The notes under the pieces: model-generated | Databases searched by the model: none | Told to the model about the DNA's origin: nothing | Seen by the model: only the letters and a program-made list of their open reading frames with translations | In this document: positions 1 to 5,412 of the stretch, piece by piece | Layout of the letters: the number at the start of each line of letters is the position of its first letter | Numbering within the stretch: position 1 is the stretch's first letter | Translations under genes and position numbers: made by a program | NCBI GenBank assembly: GCA_003242505.1 | Contig: QGUP01000124.1 | Coordinates: forward strand, 1-6,371 | Length of the DNA stretch: 6,371 nt | Origin: Bacillota bacterium | GTDB taxonomy: Bacteria > Bacillota > Sulfobacillia > Symbiobacteriales > ZC4RG38 | Direction: 5' to 3'

Positions 1-112
1 GCGGGGGACGGCGGCACCGGTCGGGGTCGGTGCCGGGACCGGCCCCGGGGGCCGGAGGGCATAGGCCGGCGGACGGCATAGGCCGGCAGACAAGGAGGGC
101 ATCGACCGGCGG
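1..112. other. Left-edge region with no supported gene
   Basis: No coding region could be supported here. The forward reading frames starting at bases 1 and 2 close at 81 and 64 and could be the very end of a gene entering from the left, but they give only low-complexity Gly/Arg/Pro residues. The third forward frame stays open to 164 with equally uninformative sequence. The only structure seen is the 17-nt repeat. Confidence 0.4.
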
Positions 113-114
113 AA
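58..114. repeat. Short tandem repeat, two 17-nt copies plus a decayed third
   Basis: Two adjacent 17-base units occupy 58-74 and 75-91; both read GGCATAGGCCGGC and then GGAC or AGAC, differing at one base. A third, degenerate unit (GGCATCGACCGGCGGAA) follows at 98-114 after a six-base insertion. The unit is not a multiple of three, so it is unlikely to be a protein repeat. It lies between the left window edge and the terminator of the diguanylate cyclase gene. No function can be assigned. Confidence 0.55.
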
Positions 115-152
115 AAGGGCTGCGGGCCGCAGGTCGGCGACCTGCGGCCCGC
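113..152 (-). terminator. Intrinsic terminator of the diguanylate cyclase gene
   Basis: A perfect 14-bp stem has its arms at 122-135 (GCGGGCCGCAGGTC) and 139-152, with a three-base loop. On the minus strand the stem starts 18 bases after the stop codon at 170-172 and is followed a few bases later by TTTT (116-113). The U-tract is short but the stem is very strong. Read on the plus strand there is no T-run after the stem, so it is oriented for the minus-strand gene. Confidence 0.8.
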
Positions 153-169
153 CGTGACAGGTGATCCCC

Positions 170-1258
170 TTACCGCCGGGGGGCCTGCCACCAGGTGTAC
201 GGGGACTGGGACGGCACCCGGGCACCGGCCGGGGGGACGCCAGGGGCCGCCGCGAGGCAGCACTGGTTCTTTCCCCGGGACTTGGCCCGCCGCAGCGCCC
301 GGTCCGCCGCCTCCAGGAGTTGCCGGGGGGTGGTGCCGTGGTCCGGGAAGGCGGCGACCCCTGCGCTGAGGGTGACGTAGATGGGATGGGGGCACCCCGG
401 GCAGGTGAAGGGGTGCCGCGCCACCGTCTGGCGGATCCGCTCCGTCCGCTCCAGGGCGGTCTGGCAGTCGGCCCCCCGGAGGAGCAGGGTGAACTCCTCG
501 CCGCCGTACCGGGCGAGGAAATCCTCGGGCTGGAGCAGGGAGGCCAGGAGGTCCGCCACCTGTTGCAGGACCGTATCCGCTCCGGGGTGGCCGATGGTGG
601 CGTTCAGGTGCTTGAAATCGTCCACGTCCAGGAAGGCCACCGCCAGGGGTTGGCCGGTAGCCCGGGCGTGCTCCAGGGCCTGGAGCAGCCGCGCGTGGAA
701 GGCCCGGAAGTTCGGCAGGTGGGTCTTGAAGTCTGTGAGGGCCCAGGACCGGGCCTGCCGCTCCCGGCCGGAGAGGATGCCGATCACCCCGCCGAGGAGG
801 ACCAGGTACGCGCTGCGCAGGAAGGCCCGGCTCGTCAGGTCCCCGTGCACCACAGCCACGGTGGCGAGGTACGCCAGGGCGCAGCCCAGGCTGACGATGA
901 GCCCCGCCCTGGGTCCGTGGATGAGGTTGGCCTGGGCCGCAATCAGGGGGTAGAAGTGGTAGGCGTCGGAGCGCAGACCCCCCCGCAGGCCGACGGCCGC
1001 GGTCACCACCGCGGCGTCGGCCAGGTAGACCAGCCCCCAGAGCCGGGAGGGCCTCTCCCGGGGCTGGCGCCAGGTCTGCCGGAGCCGGAGGTAGAGGGCC
1101 CCGGTGATCAGGGTGTAGGCCAGGACCAGCAGACTCTGGCGGCCGGCCGCCCGGTAATCGCTGACCAGCGGCAGCAGGGCGACGACCGGGATGAGCAGAA
1201 TCCGTATCAGCAGCAGTACCAGTTCGGCGGCCCGGGGATGGGACCAGAGGCTGTTCAT
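170..1258 (-). CDS. Membrane-anchored diguanylate cyclase (GGDEF domain)
   Basis: This 362-residue protein condenses two GTP into cyclic di-GMP at the inner face of the membrane. The N-terminal half has about six hydrophobic segments (roughly residues 12-30, 41-57, 74-90, 98-111, 116-137 and 147-163) and no recognised extracytoplasmic ligand-binding fold. The C-terminal half is a full GGDEF domain: an LPNFRAF entry motif near 180-187, the metal/GTP-binding LDVDDFKHLN around 210-219, and an intact RYGGEEF with GGEEF at 252-256. The inhibitory I-site position five residues before GGEEF reads QPED instead of RxxD, so classical product inhibition is probably absent. A CPGC pair (286-289) sits in the late part of the domain. 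An ATG five codons upstream (1273) is possible, but the ATG at 1258 is five bases downstream of GGAGG and is preferred. It is divergent from the LytTR regulator and ends at a strong terminator. No EAL or HD-GYP domain is present. Confidence 0.93.
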   Translation of the reverse strand: MNSLWSHPRAAELVLLLIRILLIPVVALLPLVSDYRAAGRQSLLVLAYTLITGALYLRLRQTWRQPRERPSRLWGLVYLADAAVVTAAVGLRGGLRSDAYHFYPLIAAQANLIHGPRAGLIVSLGCALAYLATVAVVHGDLTSRAFLRSAYLVLLGGVIGILSGRERQARSWALTDFKTHLPNFRAFHARLLQALEHARATGQPLAVAFLDVDDFKHLNATIGHPGADTVLQQVADLLASLLQPEDFLARYGGEEFTLLLRGADCQTALERTERIRQTVARHPFTCPGCPHPIYVTLSAGVAAFPDHGTTPRQLLEAADRALRRAKSRGKNQCCLAAAPGVPPAGARVPSQSPYTWWQAPRR

Positions 1259-1260
1259 GG

Positions 1261-1270
1261 GTTCCTCCCT
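1261..1270 (-). promoter_or_regulatory. Ribosome binding site that fixes the diguanylate cyclase start
   Basis: On the minus strand AGGGAGGAAC precedes the ATG at 1258, with five bases between GGAGG and the start codon. The longer in-frame ATG at 1273 overlaps this site and has no comparable Shine-Dalgarno sequence, so the shorter form is favoured. Confidence 0.75.
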
Positions 1271-1341
1271 CATAGCCGGTCACCTTCCGCCGGCGGTGGT
1301 GTCCTGCCGGTGCCCGACGGACGGCGGCCCTGGCTCGGCGG

Positions 1342-1370
1342 GCCGGGCGGGGACCGGTGCGCCGCCCGGC
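1342..1370. promoter_or_regulatory. Inverted repeat in the divergent intergenic region
   Basis: GCCGGGCGG (1342-1350) and CCGCCCGGC (1362-1370) form perfect 9-bp arms around an 11-base spacer that contains the palindrome ACCGGT. The repeat lies between the divergent diguanylate cyclase and LytTR regulator genes, 57 bases before the regulator start. It could be an operator or a leader hairpin. No T-run follows on either strand, so it is not a standard terminator. No clear -35/-10 pair was recognised for either gene in this gap. Confidence 0.45.
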
Positions 1371-1416
1371 AGGGGTGGGAACTGCTCGCAATACGGTGCT
1401 GGTGACTTCTCGTTGC

Positions 1417-1423
1417 AAGGGAG
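1417..1423 (+). promoter_or_regulatory. Ribosome binding site of the LytTR regulator
   Basis: AAGGGAG lies four bases before the ATG at 1428. This spacing is slightly short. In-frame GTG codons at 1434 and 1437 would have spacings of 10 and 13. Homology begins at residues 5-7, so the start is fixed to within a few codons. Confidence 0.6.
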
Positions 1424-1427
1424 CGGA

Positions 1428-2201
1428 ATGCCGGTGGTGCTGAAGGCGCTGATCGTCGACGACGAGTATCCCGCCCGGATGGAACTCCGGTACATGCTGG
1501 AGAAGCATCCGGATGTGGAGATCATCGGTGAGGCGACCAACGCCCGGGAGGCACTCCGACTGATCGAAGCCCTGGACTACGACGTGATCTTCCTCGACGT
1601 GCAGATGCCGGGCATGAGCGGGATCGACCTGGCGGCCCAGCTCAAGAACCGCCCGGTCCCGCCGAAGGTGGTCTTCGTCACCGCCTACGAGCACTACGCC
1701 GTGCCGGCCTTTGCCCTTCGGGCCGTGGACTACCTGCTCAAGCCCTTCGATGACGAGCGGCTGGCGGAGACCATCCAGCGGCTCAGGGAGATGCACGGCG
1801 GGTCCGGGCAGGGGGAGGGGGACCGGGGCGAGCCGCCGGCCCGGGAGGGGCGGAAGGGCCCGACCCTGAACTGGGTCCTCTGCGAGCGGGACGGGCGGCA
1901 GATTCCGGTACCCCTGGACGAGATCGTCTACATCTTCTCCGAGGGATACAACGTGTATGTACAGACTTATTCGGAGCGGCTGCTGACCCGGTACACCCTC
2001 CAGGAGCTGACCGAACGGCTGCCCAGCGACCAGTTCTTCCGCTGCCACCGGAGCTACCTGATCAACATCTACCAGGTGCGGGAACTGAGCCCCTACTTCA
2101 ACGGGGCCTACCTCCTGCGGATGAAGGACAAGAACCACAGCGAGGTGCCGGTCAGCCGGGCCAACGTCAAGCGCCTGAAAGAGCTCTTCTCCATGGACTG
2201 A
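1428..2201 (+). CDS. LytTR-family two-component response regulator
   Basis: This 257-residue DNA-binding regulator belongs to the AlgR/LytR/AgrA type. The receiver domain spans about residues 5-122: the acidic pair D11-D12 for Mg2+, phosphoacceptor D57 in the YDVIFLDVQMPGMSG segment, switch residue T85, and K105 in DYLLKPF. A low-complexity Gly/Glu/Arg linker (about 123-145) leads to a LytTR DNA-binding domain at about 148-253, recognisable from LDEIVYIFSEGYNVYVQT, the conserved FFRCHRSYLIN block and the C-terminal VPVSRANVKRLKE. All phosphorylation residues are present, so it should be regulated by phosphotransfer. No histidine kinase is encoded in this window. It is divergent from the membrane diguanylate cyclase and followed by its own terminator, so it appears monocistronic here. 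A longer in-frame opening to 1191 exists upstream, but it lacks homology and overlaps the divergent gene. Specific target genes cannot be read from the sequence. Confidence 0.95.
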   Translation: MPVVLKALIVDDEYPARMELRYMLEKHPDVEIIGEATNAREALRLIEALDYDVIFLDVQMPGMSGIDLAAQLKNRPVPPKVVFVTAYEHYAVPAFALRAVDYLLKPFDDERLAETIQRLREMHGGSGQGEGDRGEPPAREGRKGPTLNWVLCERDGRQIPVPLDEIVYIFSEGYNVYVQTYSERLLTRYTLQELTERLPSDQFFRCHRSYLINIYQVRELSPYFNGAYLLRMKDKNHSEVPVSRANVKRLKELFSMD

Positions 2202-2237
2202 GCGGTATGGACGGACGGGACGGACCCGCAGAGCCCC

Positions 2238-2269
2238 GGCCCGCCCCAGCGGCGGGCCTTTCGTCTTGT
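2238..2269 (+). terminator. Intrinsic terminator after the LytTR regulator
   Basis: GGCCCGCC (2238-2245) pairs perfectly with GGCGGGCC (2251-2258) around the loop CCAGC, followed directly by TTTCGTCTTGT. The hairpin begins 36 bases after the regulator's stop codon. The same stem lies about 46 bases past the stop of the converging EamA gene, but it has no T-run on the minus strand, so it serves mainly the plus strand. Confidence 0.88.
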
Positions 2270-2304
2270 GGGCCTGGACCGATGCGCCGCTCCTCCGGTG
2301 GCCA

Positions 2305-3288
2305 CTACCCCTGGGCCGCGGCATTCCCCAGCTGGGCCGCGGTCACCCCGGCCAGCACCGCCAGGGCCCCGAGGATCTGGACCGGGGTGAGGGCCTCCCC
2401 CACCAGCACCCAGGCCGCGGCGGCCCCCACCACGGGCTCCAGGGTGCCCATGATCACTGCCGGAGTGGGCGGCAGGCTCCGGAGTCCCCAGAGGTAGAGG
2501 CCGAAGGGGACCACCGTGGCCAGGACGGCGATGTAGAGGAAATAGCCCCACAGCCAGGGAGACCGGACCTGGGCCAGGGCCTGCCAGGGGGGCAGGATCA
2601 GGTGCCAGAGGAGGCTCCCGATGCCCAGGCCCCAGAGGAGCACCGTCCAGGAGTTGAGCCGCTCCACCAGCTGGCTGCCGTGGAGGGTGTAGAAGGAGAG
2701 GGCTACCGCGGAGCCCAGGCCGGAGAGGACGCCCAGGGGAGAGAGCCGCAGCCCCTCCCGGCCGCCGAGGACCAGGAGCCCGGAACCGGCCAGGGCCAGG
2801 GTCAGGGCCAGGAGCAGGGCCGGGCTGAGGGGCTGGCGCCGGACCACCCGGACGTAGAGGGCCGTCAGCAGGGGGGCCAGGTACTGGAGGAAGATGGCCG
2901 TGGCCACGTTGGTGGTCTCGATGGCGTAGAGGTAGGTGAACTGGACCGCTGCCATCCCCCCGAGCCCCCAGAGGGCCACCGGTCCCCATTCCCGCCGGGG
3001 CAGCCGCACCAGGGCGGGCCGGGTGCAGCCGAGCCACAGGAGCAGGACGAGGAAGGCGAGGGTCATCCGGAAGTCGACCAGCAGCAGGGCATCGACCTCG
3101 CCCTGAAAGAGCCGTTTGGCCACCGCACCGGCGACGCCCCAGAGGGTGGCCGCGGCGGCCACCGCCAGGTACCCCGGGGCAGGGGAGCGGAGCCCGGGGC
3201 CAGGCCGGGAAGGGGTCGGGGCGGTCACGGCCTTCGACTCCCCTGCCGCCTGGGACAGATATCCAACCGTTTGGTTATTCTCAACCAA
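2305..3288 (-). CDS. EamA/DMT-family membrane transporter
   Basis: This 327-residue integral membrane protein has about ten transmembrane helices arranged as two EamA repeats. Repeat one starts near residue 40 (ATLWGVAGAVAKRLF) and carries the typical YAIETTNVATAIFLQYLAPL loop-helix around 121-139. Repeat two ends with LEPVVGAAAAWVLVGEALTP (about 283-302) and a final helix. The family moves small metabolites such as amino acids, nucleobases and sugars, often by export; the substrate is not predictable from sequence. The start chosen is TTG at 3288, because AAGGAG lies five bases upstream. An upstream TTG (3315) has no such site, and a downstream GTG (3228) is a fair alternative because residues 1-35 are a hydrophilic tail ahead of the first helix. 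The gene is third in the run after the FolP-like gene and folE, 75 bases after folE, and may be co-transcribed with them. A role in moving a pterin is only a guess from position. Confidence 0.9.
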   Translation of the reverse strand: MVENNQTVGYLSQAAGESKAVTAPTPSRPGPGLRSPAPGYLAVAAAATLWGVAGAVAKRLFQGEVDALLLVDFRMTLAFLVLLLWLGCTRPALVRLPRREWGPVALWGLGGMAAVQFTYLYAIETTNVATAIFLQYLAPLLTALYVRVVRRQPLSPALLLALTLALAGSGLLVLGGREGLRLSPLGVLSGLGSAVALSFYTLHGSQLVERLNSWTVLLWGLGIGSLLWHLILPPWQALAQVRSPWLWGYFLYIAVLATVVPFGLYLWGLRSLPPTPAVIMGTLEPVVGAAAAWVLVGEALTPVQILGALAVLAGVTAAQLGNAAAQG

Positions 3289-3293
3289 GGACT

Positions 3294-3299
3294 CTCCTT
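3294..3299 (-). promoter_or_regulatory. Ribosome binding site supporting a TTG start for the EamA gene
   Basis: AAGGAG on the minus strand is followed by five bases (AGTCC) and then TTG at 3288. It is the best Shine-Dalgarno/start pair upstream of the first transmembrane helix. Confidence 0.6.
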
Positions 3300-3318
3300 C
3301 CTGCCAAACTTTCAAGTG

Positions 3319-3358
3319 AATATAGGACCACAGACCCAGAGCCTGAGTCCCGGGTCTG
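3319..3358 (-). promoter_or_regulatory. folE-EamA intergenic inverted repeat and possible -10 element
   Basis: CAGACCC (3331-3337) and GGGTCTG (3352-3358) are perfect 7-bp arms located just after the folE stop. On the minus strand the next feature is TATATT (3324-3319), a possible -10 box, but no good -35 is seen 17 bases before it. The gap is noticeably more A+T-rich than the flanking genes. The hairpin has no T-run, so it may be an RNA processing or partial attenuation point, or the gap may hold a weak internal promoter for the transporter. Confidence 0.35.
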
Positions 3359-3363
3359 CCCGA

Positions 3364-4008
3364 CTAGCGGAGGTTCCCCCGGATGAGGGCCAGGGCTTCC
3401 TTCCGGGCCACCTCGCTCTTCCGGAAGATCCCCCGCACCGCGGAGGTGACGGTGACGGCGCCGGGCTTGCGCACGCCCCGCATGGTCATGCACATGTGCT
3501 CCGCCTCCATCACCACCATCACCCCCATGGGCTGGAGCCGCTCCATGATCAGGTCCGCCACCTGGCTGGTCAGCCGCTCCTGCAGCTGGGGCCGCCGGGC
3601 GTACTCCTCCACCACCCGGGCGAGCTTGGAGAGCCCCACCACCTTGCCCTTCCGGGGGATGTAGACCACGTGGGCCTTGCCGACAAAGGGCACCAGGTGG
3701 TGTTCGCAGATGGACTGGAAGGGGATGTCCTTGACGATGACCATCTCCTCGTGTTCCTCGGAGAAGGTCACCTCCAGGTGCCGGGCCGGGTCGACCCGCA
3801 GCCCCAGGGTCACCTCTTCAAAGTAGTCGGCGACCCGCCGGGGGGTGTCCACGAGCCCCTCCCGGTCCGGGTCCTCGCCGATCGCTTCCAGGATCATGCG
3901 GACCGCGGCCTTGATCTTCTCCTTGTCCACCGGCCGGGGCTCTCGGTTCTCCGCCCGCAAGGGTTGCAGGTTGTCCAACTGTCGGCGCTGTGGCTTGAGC
4001 TGCGCCAT
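3364..4008 (-). CDS. folE: GTP cyclohydrolase I (FolE1)
   Basis: This cytosolic enzyme converts GTP to 7,8-dihydroneopterin triphosphate and formate, the entry step to folates and also the precursor for queuosine-type deazapurines. The 214-residue length is normal for bacterial FolE1 (about 190-220). Diagnostic motifs are intact: TPRRV (55-59), SICEHHLVPF (99-108) giving zinc ligand C101 and catalytic/zinc region H103-H104, the IPRKGKVVGLSKLARVV block (117-133), QERLT (143-147), and HMCMTMRGV (171-179) with zinc ligand C173. The N-terminal 25 residues are a variable extension. The ATG at 4008 is supported by AAGGAGGAA with eight bases between GGAGG and the start. It lies 25 bases downstream of the FolP-like gene and upstream of an EamA transporter in the same orientation. 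It is unlikely to be anything else. Confidence 0.97.
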   Translation of the reverse strand: MAQLKPQRRQLDNLQPLRAENREPRPVDKEKIKAAVRMILEAIGEDPDREGLVDTPRRVADYFEEVTLGLRVDPARHLEVTFSEEHEEMVIVKDIPFQSICEHHLVPFVGKAHVVYIPRKGKVVGLSKLARVVEEYARRPQLQERLTSQVADLIMERLQPMGVMVVMEAEHMCMTMRGVRKPGAVTVTSAVRGIFRKSEVARKEALALIRGNLR

Positions 4009-4014
4009 CGGCTG

Positions 4015-4023
4015 TTCCTCCTT
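4015..4023 (-). promoter_or_regulatory. Strong ribosome binding site of folE
   Basis: AAGGAGGAA on the minus strand lies in the 25-base gap between the FolP-like stop (4034-4036) and the folE ATG. This points to efficient independent translation of folE within the operon. Confidence 0.75.
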
Positions 4024-4033
4024 ACCTCTTCCC

Positions 4034-5326
4034 CTACTCCAGCAGGCCCTCGATCTCCGGCAGGGCCGGGGCCAGTTCGGGCCACGTGCGGGCGTCCGCC
4101 CGCAGGAAGGCGGCGCCGCCGCAGAGGGCCCTGGCGCTGGCCGCAGCCATGGCGGCCACCGGCCCCGGCCACGGGGAGAAGGCCACCGGGGGGCCGTAAC
4201 TGGTCAGTTCCCGGAGCCGCCGGGTGAGGGTGCGGGCCGCCGGACCCGGCGGCAGCCACGGGGCCGGGCCTGGGTCCAGGATGCACCGGCCGGGGCTGAG
4301 CCCTGCATCAAAAAGGGCGACGGTCACTTGCCAGGCCTGCCGGCTCAGAGCGGCCATCCCCTCCGCCCAGTCCTCCTCGTCCCGGCCCCGGGGGGTGTCC
4401 TGGGGCGGCGGCCCCTCGGGCACCGGGACCCCCGGGGGGGAGGGCAGCCCCACCCACAGGTGCCCGCCCGCGGCTTCCACCAGAGGCGCGAGGTCCGGGG
4501 CGAGGCCGGCCTCGGCCCGGAGGATGTCCGCCCCGCCGGCCAGGGCCTGCCGGGCCTCTTCCGGGCTGCGGACGGGAACAGCGAGGAGCCGGTCGGGCCA
4601 GGCCTGCCGCAGGGCGGCCAGGGCGGCCAGGCACCCCTCCGCGCCCGGCGGCGCTCCCAGTTCCAGGACCAGGACGCCGGCGGCCACTGCCGCCTGCGCC
4701 GCCGCCAGTACTGCTTCCAGGCCGGCACCGGCTTCCGAACCGGCGCCAGGGGCGGGCAGGACCGCCACCCCCCAGACCCGGCGGCCGAAGTCCCAGCGCA
4801 GGTCGGGCAGCCGGGCCGGCGGCAGCAGTTCGGGCACCCCCCGGGCCCGGCCCCCGGGCCCCAGGGGGATGCGGCCGCCGTGGAGGTCGTCCAGGGTCTC
4901 TTCCACCACCTGCCCCTGGCGGGCGGGCTGCCGGGCCACGGGCAGGTAGCCGGGGACGGTCCGGACGAGCACCCCCTGGAGGGCGTCGGCGAACTCCGGC
5001 AGGTGGTAGACGGTCTGCCGGTAGAGTTTGGCGATCAGGCTCCGGAGGGTGACCAGGTTGCCGATGACGATGACGTCCACCTCGTCCGCGGCAAAGTCGG
5101 CGCACGACCAGGGGGTGGCCAGGTCCCCGCCCCGGGCCAGGATCTCCTGCTTGATGATGTTGGCAGCCTTGGTGGGCACCCGCTCCACCAGGATCGCCAG
5201 GGAGACCCCCTTGGGGGCCATGAGGGGGATGCCGCCCCGGTCCACCTCAATCCGCCGCATCTCCCGGGCGAGCCCGGCGATGGACCTGCGCTCGAGCAGT
5301 CGGGCGTGAAATCGGGTCCCTGACAT
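4034..5326 (-). CDS. FolP-like protein: dihydropteroate synthase homologue with a degenerate catalytic barrel
   Basis: This 430-residue protein has two parts. Residues about 5-115 match the extra N-terminal domain seen on many Clostridia-type FolP proteins (IPLMAPKG at 33-40, KAANIIKQEILARGGD at 53-68, DVIVIGNL at 84-91). Residues about 184-425 follow the dihydropteroate synthase TIM-barrel in strand order, but the signature motifs are gone. The NVTPDSFSDGG loop is replaced by VLPAPGAGSEAG (189-200). The DIGGESTRPG strand reads ELGAPPGAEG (222-231). The SVDT strand reads VPVR (250-253), the NDI strand reads LRAEAG (269-274), and SRK reads SPW (384-386). DPG (351-353) survives without the following GFGK, and R409 survives from the RVHD motif. 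Catalysis therefore looks unlikely. The ATG at 5326 sits beside AAGGTGGGAGGGA; a GTG at 5356 lacks a site. Known family: joins p-aminobenzoate to the pterin diphosphate. Inferred: a pseudoenzyme, pterin-binding or regulatory protein. It is first in the run with folE. Confidence 0.8.
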   Translation of the reverse strand: MSGTRFHARLLERRSIAGLAREMRRIEVDRGGIPLMAPKGVSLAILVERVPTKAANIIKQEILARGGDLATPWSCADFAADEVDVIVIGNLVTLRSLIAKLYRQTVYHLPEFADALQGVLVRTVPGYLPVARQPARQGQVVEETLDDLHGGRIPLGPGGRARGVPELLPPARLPDLRWDFGRRVWGVAVLPAPGAGSEAGAGLEAVLAAAQAAVAAGVLVLELGAPPGAEGCLAALAALRQAWPDRLLAVPVRSPEEARQALAGGADILRAEAGLAPDLAPLVEAAGGHLWVGLPSPPGVPVPEGPPPQDTPRGRDEEDWAEGMAALSRQAWQVTVALFDAGLSPGRCILDPGPAPWLPPGPAARTLTRRLRELTSYGPPVAFSPWPGPVAAMAAASARALCGGAAFLRADARTWPELAPALPEIEGLLE

Positions 5327-5339
5327 TCCCTCCCACCTT
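5327..5339 (-). promoter_or_regulatory. Purine-rich ribosome binding region of the FolP-like gene
   Basis: AAGGTGGGAGGGA directly precedes the ATG at 5326. GGAGG is only two bases from the start, whereas AAGGTGG gives a six-base spacer and is the likelier pairing. The upstream in-frame GTG at 5356 has no purine-rich site before it. Confidence 0.55.
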
Positions 5340-5359
5340 GCCTCCGGGTCTAGCACAAG

Positions 5360-5391
5360 CGCCCGGCGGCTCCGTCGCTGGCCGCCGGGCG
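5360..5391 (-). promoter_or_regulatory. Leader hairpin upstream of the FolP-like/folE run
   Basis: CGCCCGGCGGC (5360-5370) and GCCGCCGGGCG (5381-5391) form a perfect 11-bp stem with a ten-base loop. It lies between the predicted promoter (-10 at 5418-5413) and the translation start at 5326, within a leader of about 80 nt. No U-run follows, so it is not a standard terminator. It may be an RNA structure, an mRNA stabiliser or, as DNA, an operator. The sequence does not resemble the tetrahydrofolate riboswitch consensus. Confidence 0.55.
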
Positions 5392-5412
5392 ACGCGCGGT
5401 GACACTTCCTCT

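Noticed and set aside
161..1405. 414-codon plus-strand open frame opposite the diguanylate cyclase
   Set aside because: It is the mirror of a recognisable GGDEF protein, has biased composition, and runs through the divergent promoter gap.
1259..1427. LytTR binding-site direct repeats upstream of the regulator
   Set aside because: I looked for the GTT-centred 9-base repeat pair with 10-13 base spacing and found no pair that fits.
2266..4227. 653-codon plus-strand open frame across the EamA gene and folE
   Set aside because: It is antisense to two clear protein families, is low-complexity (Gly/Pro/His/Gln-rich) and matches nothing. Long antisense frames are expected at this GC content.
3845..5323. 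492-codon plus-strand open frame opposite the FolP-like gene
   Set aside because: Given the degenerate barrel I considered whether the plus strand was the true gene. The minus strand keeps the FolP N-terminal motifs, the DPG motif, a hydrophobic strand rhythm, a ribosome binding site and operon spacing, while the plus frame has none of these.
4034..5326. A frameshift in the FolP-like gene as the cause of lost motifs
   Set aside because: Barrel-like strand and helix patterns continue in the same frame on both sides of every lost motif, and the alternative minus-strand frames are Arg/Pro/Gly-rich without FolP signatures.
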